A stretch of DNA of 5,807 nt, taken from contig SSSX01000041.1 of NCBI GenBank assembly GCA_015657735.1, positions 1 to 5,807 on the forward strand, read 5' to 3'. The notes beneath the pieces were generated by a model. That model did not search any database. It had not been told where the DNA came from and worked only from the letters and a program-made list of their open reading frames with translations. Below are positions 5,634 through 5,807 of the stretch, one piece after another. This stretch comes from Zoogloeaceae bacterium. GTDB taxonomy: Bacteria; Pseudomonadota; Gammaproteobacteria; Burkholderiales; Rhodocyclaceae. The translations under genes were made by a program, and so were the position numbers. Position 1 is the first letter of the stretch, and the number at the start of each line of letters is the position of its first letter.

Positions 5634-5807
5634 TCAGCCCGCGTGATAGAACAGATAGCCCACCACGATCGCGCCCACCAGCCCCACCCCATCGGCGATC
5701 AGCCCGCAGGCCACGGCGTAGCGCGTGCGGGTGATATTGACGCTGCCGAAATACACCGCCAGCACGTAGAAAGTGGTTTCGGTCGAGCCCTGGATGATCG
5801 CCGCCAG
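5634..5807 (-). CDS. SpmB-like nucleoside-recognition (Gate) domain membrane protein, C-terminal end (truncated by window edge)
   Basis: Only the last 57 residues are present, read on the minus strand to a TGA at 5636-5634. They contain IIQGSTETTFYVLAVYFGSV, followed by NITRTRYAVACGLIADGVG and a final hydrophobic helix ending in GYLFYHAG. The GSTETTFYVLAVYFG stretch and the following TRYA...GLIAD are characteristic of spore maturation protein B and the related Gate-domain (nucleoside recognition) family, whose members are inner-membrane proteins. Non-sporulating proteobacteria commonly carry these proteins, sometimes with SpmA and SpmB parts fused, and their substrate is not settled. The gene converges on the malic enzyme gene and is probably unrelated to tartrate use. 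The window edge hides whether this is a stand-alone SpmB or a fused form. Confidence 0.85.
   Translation of the reverse strand: MAAIIQGSTETTFYVLAVYFGSVNITRTRYAVACGLIADGVGLVGAIVVGYLFYHAG

Overview
The window looks like a chromosomal segment of a GC-rich proteobacterium, most likely a betaproteobacterium. The reasons are strong G/C preference at third codon positions, an E. coli-like L-tartrate dehydratase pair, a Proteobacteria-type fused malic enzyme, and a REP element of the kind spread by RAYT transposases. The exact taxon cannot be read from the sequence.

Layout. Positions 1-185 (minus strand, cut by the window edge) encode the DNA-binding N-terminus of a LysR-type regulator. A short AT-rich divergent control region (about 186-306) holds an imperfect palindrome and a plausible promoter for the regulator. 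The plus strand then carries four genes in series: an MFS anion:cation symporter-type permease (307-1611, GTG start), the alpha subunit (1653-2552) and beta subunit (2549-3157, GTG start, overlapping) of an Fe-S L(+)-tartrate dehydratase, and a NADP-type malic enzyme with a C-terminal phosphotransacetylase-like domain (3304-5595). An inverted pair of REP hairpins (3175-3261) lies between ttdB and the malic enzyme gene. A convergent minus-strand gene (5634-5807, cut by the window edge) is the C-terminal end of an SpmB-like Gate-domain membrane protein.

How it fits together. The most economical reading is a tartrate (or related hydroxy-dicarboxylate) utilisation locus. The permease imports the substrate and TtdAB dehydrates L-tartrate to oxaloacetate. 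After reduction of oxaloacetate by a malate dehydrogenase encoded elsewhere, the malic enzyme would yield pyruvate and NAD(P)H. The divergent LysR protein would control the operon. The plan resembles E. coli ttdR/ttdA-ttdB-ttdT, but with an MFS carrier placed first instead of the DASS-type TtdT, and with a malic enzyme added.

I did not find evidence of a wholly new system. The points most worth a second look are the REP doublet inside the operon, the hybrid gene set, and the palindrome that overlaps the predicted regulator promoter.
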